From Actinomycetes bacterium (lineage in GTDB: Bacteria; Actinomycetota; CALGFH01), in assembly GCA_030152105.1 (NCBI GenBank), contig JASLIH010000134.1:1-7531 (forward strand): DNA of 7,531 bases, in the 5' to 3' direction. Shown piece after piece: positions 5,875 through 7,531 of the stretch (position 1 is its first letter; each line of letters starts with the position of its first letter). A program made the position numbers and the translations under genes. The notes beneath the pieces were generated by a model. It made no database searches and was not told where the DNA came from. It saw only the letters and a program-made list of their open reading frames with translations.

Positions 5875-7347
5875 GTGCGGCGGGCCTTGACCGAGACGGT
5901 AGGGCTTGAACCACCCTTCCACAGCAGCCTGCTGATCTCCCCGCGGATGGCCGGCGTCCGCTCCGACATCAGCCGCCAGTACCGCAGCCACTACGTGCTC
6001 ATGGGGCTCACCGACACCCTGGCCGTGTTCTTCGCCCTGCTGCTGGCCTACCAGCTCCGCTTCGACGAGCTGCTGCCCACCCTGGACTTCTGGCTGCTGC
6101 TGCTGACCGTGCCGCTGATCACCCCGGTCGTCTACCTGACCATGCGGCTGTACCGGGTCCACCAGTTCTCCACCGCCGAGGAGTTCCGCCGCATCATCGT
6201 GGCCATCAGCCTGATCATCTCGGCCACGGTCATGATCTCGTTCTGGTCCAAGGCCTCGTTCTCCCGGCTGTGGATGCTGCTGTCCTGGGGCCTTGGGCTG
6301 GTCCTGGCCCTGTCGGTGCGGCGGCTGTGGCACTGGCGGGTCCGGCGCATCCGCCTGGAGGGCAAGCTCACCTTCCGGACCCTGATCGTCGGGGCCAACC
6401 TGGAGGCCGATCGGCTGGCCGCCACCATGACCACCAAGGAGCTCGGGTTCCAGCCGGTCGGGTTCGTGTCCGGCGGCATGGACGACCTGCTCCTGGACGA
6501 CCAGCGGGTGGTCGGGCCGGTGGGCCGCATCCGCGAGCTGATCCGCGAGACCAAGGCCGACTGCCTGTTCGTCGCCTCCAGCGCCGTCACCCCAGAGGAC
6601 GTCGTCCAGATCATGAAGGCCAGGCGGATGGAGAACGTCGAGGTCCGCTTCACCGCCAACCTGCCGACGGTGCTGTCGAGCCGCCTGGCACCCCAGACCA
6701 TCGGGGGGGTCATGACCCTGTCGGTCAACGTGCTCCAGCTGACCCGCGCCCAGGCGGTGGCCAAACGGGCCTGCGACGTGCTCATCTCCGGCCTCGGCCT
6801 GCTGGTCCTGCTGCCCCTGTTCGCGGTCGTGGCCGCGGCCATCAAGCTCACCTCGCCCGGCCCGGTGGTGTTCCGCCAGGAGCGGGTCGGGCTGCGCGGC
6901 CGGCCCTTCACCCTGCTGAAGTTCCGCACCATGGTGGTCGGGGCCGACCTGCTGCTCGACACCCTGCGGGAGCGGAACGAGGCCGACGGCCCGCTGTTCA
7001 AGCTCCGCCAGGACCCGCGGGTGACCAGGGTCGGGGACCTCCTGCGCCGCTACTCGATCGACGAGCTGCCCCAGCTCTGGAACGTCCTCAAGGGCGAGAT
7101 GAGCCTGGTCGGGCCCCGGCCGCCGCTGGCCGGCGAGGTCGCCCTGTACGAGGAGTGGCAGCACGACCGGCTCGAGGTCCGGCCCGGCATCACCGGGCTG
7201 TGGCAGGTCAGCGGGCGCAGCGAGCTCTCCTTCGAGGACTACGTGCGTCTGGACCTGTTCTACGTCGAGAACTGGTCGATCGCCTACGACCTGTTCATCC
7301 TGTCCAAGACCCTCCCGCTCCTGGTCTCGACCAGGGGCGCGTACTGA
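5875..7347 (+). CDS. Polyprenyl-phosphate sugar-1-phosphate transferase, WbaP/WcaJ type
   Basis: A 490-residue integral membrane enzyme that moves a hexose-1-phosphate from a UDP-sugar to undecaprenyl phosphate, the first step of exopolysaccharide repeat-unit assembly. Four N-terminal membrane helices lie at about 40-61, 71-90, 105-124 and 130-148. A Rossmann-like central domain follows, with LIVGAN near Gly173, and extends to about 290. The catalytic module begins at KRACDVLISG (297), a re-entrant hydrophobic helix ending at SPGP (328-330), then VFRQERVG, LLKFRTM (to 353), the catalytic Asp396-Glu397 in SIDELPQLWNVLKGEMSLV, VGPRP (413-416) and RPGITGLWQVSGR (from 436). It is complete, and the length fits the long (WbaP-like) class rather than short PglC-like enzymes. 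It follows a terminator and long leader, so it may have its own promoter, and it is tightly coupled to the next gene. The sugar (glucose, galactose or other) cannot be read from sequence. Start GTG 5875 is likely; GTG 5782 is the alternative. Confidence 0.95.
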   Translation: MRRALTETVGLEPPFHSSLLISPRMAGVRSDISRQYRSHYVLMGLTDTLAVFFALLLAYQLRFDELLPTLDFWLLLLTVPLITPVVYLTMRLYRVHQFSTAEEFRRIIVAISLIISATVMISFWSKASFSRLWMLLSWGLGLVLALSVRRLWHWRVRRIRLEGKLTFRTLIVGANLEADRLAATMTTKELGFQPVGFVSGGMDDLLLDDQRVVGPVGRIRELIRETKADCLFVASSAVTPEDVVQIMKARRMENVEVRFTANLPTVLSSRLAPQTIGGVMTLSVNVLQLTRAQAVAKRACDVLISGLGLLVLLPLFAVVAAAIKLTSPGPVVFRQERVGLRGRPFTLLKFRTMVVGADLLLDTLRERNEADGPLFKLRQDPRVTRVGDLLRRYSIDELPQLWNVLKGEMSLVGPRPPLAGEVALYEEWQHDRLEVRPGITGLWQVSGRSELSFEDYVRLDLFYVENWSIAYDLFILSKTLPLLVSTRGAY

Positions 7348-7349
7348 GG
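7346..7349 (+). promoter_or_regulatory. Ribosome site overlapping the transferase stop codon
   Basis: GAGG overlaps the TGA stop (7345-7347) and is 8 nt before ATG 7358. This arrangement favours translational coupling of the two genes. Confidence 0.5.
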
Positions 7350-7357
7350 CCCCGGCC

Positions 7358-7531
7358 ATGCGCGCGCTCCTGGTCTGCTCCTCCGGCGGGCACCTGATCC
7401 AGCTCCACAACCTCAAGCCATGGTGGGAACGGCACGATCGTCTATGGGTGACCTTCGAGAAGCTGGACAGCACCTCCCTGCTCGCCGGTGAGCAGGTCGC
7501 CTGGGCCTACCACCCGACGACCCGCAACCTG
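7358..7531 (+). CDS. Alg14/PssD-like glycosyltransferase subunit, N-terminal part
   Basis: The first 58 codons of a gene that runs off the window. The product begins MRALLVCSSGGHLIQL, the nucleotide-fold start with the SSGGHL glycine-rich loop of the Alg14/PssD/CpsF family, followed by WWERHDRLWVTFEK and a conserved-looking YHPTTRNL. In this family the Alg14-type subunit anchors an Alg13-type catalytic partner (PssE/CpsG) to the membrane, and the pair adds the second sugar to the lipid-linked first sugar made by the upstream transferase. ATG 7358 lies 10 nt after the transferase stop, with GAGG as ribosome site, so the two genes are one operon. The partner gene is expected just downstream. 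Family assignment from the short visible part is fairly confident; whether the partner is separate or fused cannot be seen. Confidence 0.85.
   Translation, partial: MRALLVCSSGGHLIQLHNLKPWWERHDRLWVTFEKLDSTSLLAGEQVAWAYHPTTRNL

Noticed and set aside
5743..7473. Long minus-strand open frame over the transferase gene
   Set aside because: Shadow frame running across two plus-strand genes and their junction; Gln/Asp/His/Gly-rich product without motifs.

Overview
The window is high-GC DNA (roughly 70% G+C, strong G/C preference at third codon positions) from an actinobacterium-like organism. The isocitrate lyase reads like the mycobacterial/actinobacterial form, the HIT protein resembles the actinobacterial Ap4A-phosphorylase type, and the NlpC/P60 protein has the coiled-coil plus catalytic-domain plan of Gram-positive cell-wall hydrolases. 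All supported genes lie on the + strand. The long minus-strand open frames are high-GC shadows.

Layout. 1-165 is the 3' end of a gene whose C-terminus resembles actinobacterial membrane sensor-kinase-like proteins. An AT-richer gap (166-301) with two small inverted repeats precedes isocitrate lyase aceA (302-1570), the first enzyme of the glyoxylate shunt. Next is a secreted NlpC/P60 peptidoglycan hydrolase (1665-3113) with a signal peptide, a long coiled coil, a C-terminal catalytic domain and a Pro/Thr-rich tail of about 117 residues. A gap with a hairpin and a C-rich, G-poor tract follows, then a HIT-family nucleotide phosphorylase/hydrolase (3292-3798).

From 3970 onward the window is the beginning of an exopolysaccharide or capsule locus. 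It holds a one-chain Wzz/BY-kinase (3970-5589; chain-length control plus tyrosine autokinase), a perfect 15-bp stem-loop that looks like a terminator (5613-5646), a 228-nt leader, a WbaP-type polyprenyl-phosphate sugar-1-phosphate transferase that starts the lipid-linked repeat unit (5875-7347), and, 10 nt later, the first 58 codons of an Alg14/PssD-like glycosyltransferase subunit (7358 to the window end). The expected order of action is: the transferase puts the first sugar phosphate on undecaprenyl phosphate, the Alg14-like protein with a partner (expected just past the window) adds the next sugar, and the Wzz/kinase controls polymer length and export.

I see no mobile element, CRISPR array, tRNA or rRNA, and no clearly new system. 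The points most worth checking are the terminator/leader inside the polysaccharide cluster, a Ser in place of the first Asp of the kinase Walker A' motif, an abrupt codon-usage change over the hydrolase catalytic domain, and a possible Rho-dependent termination zone upstream of the HIT gene.
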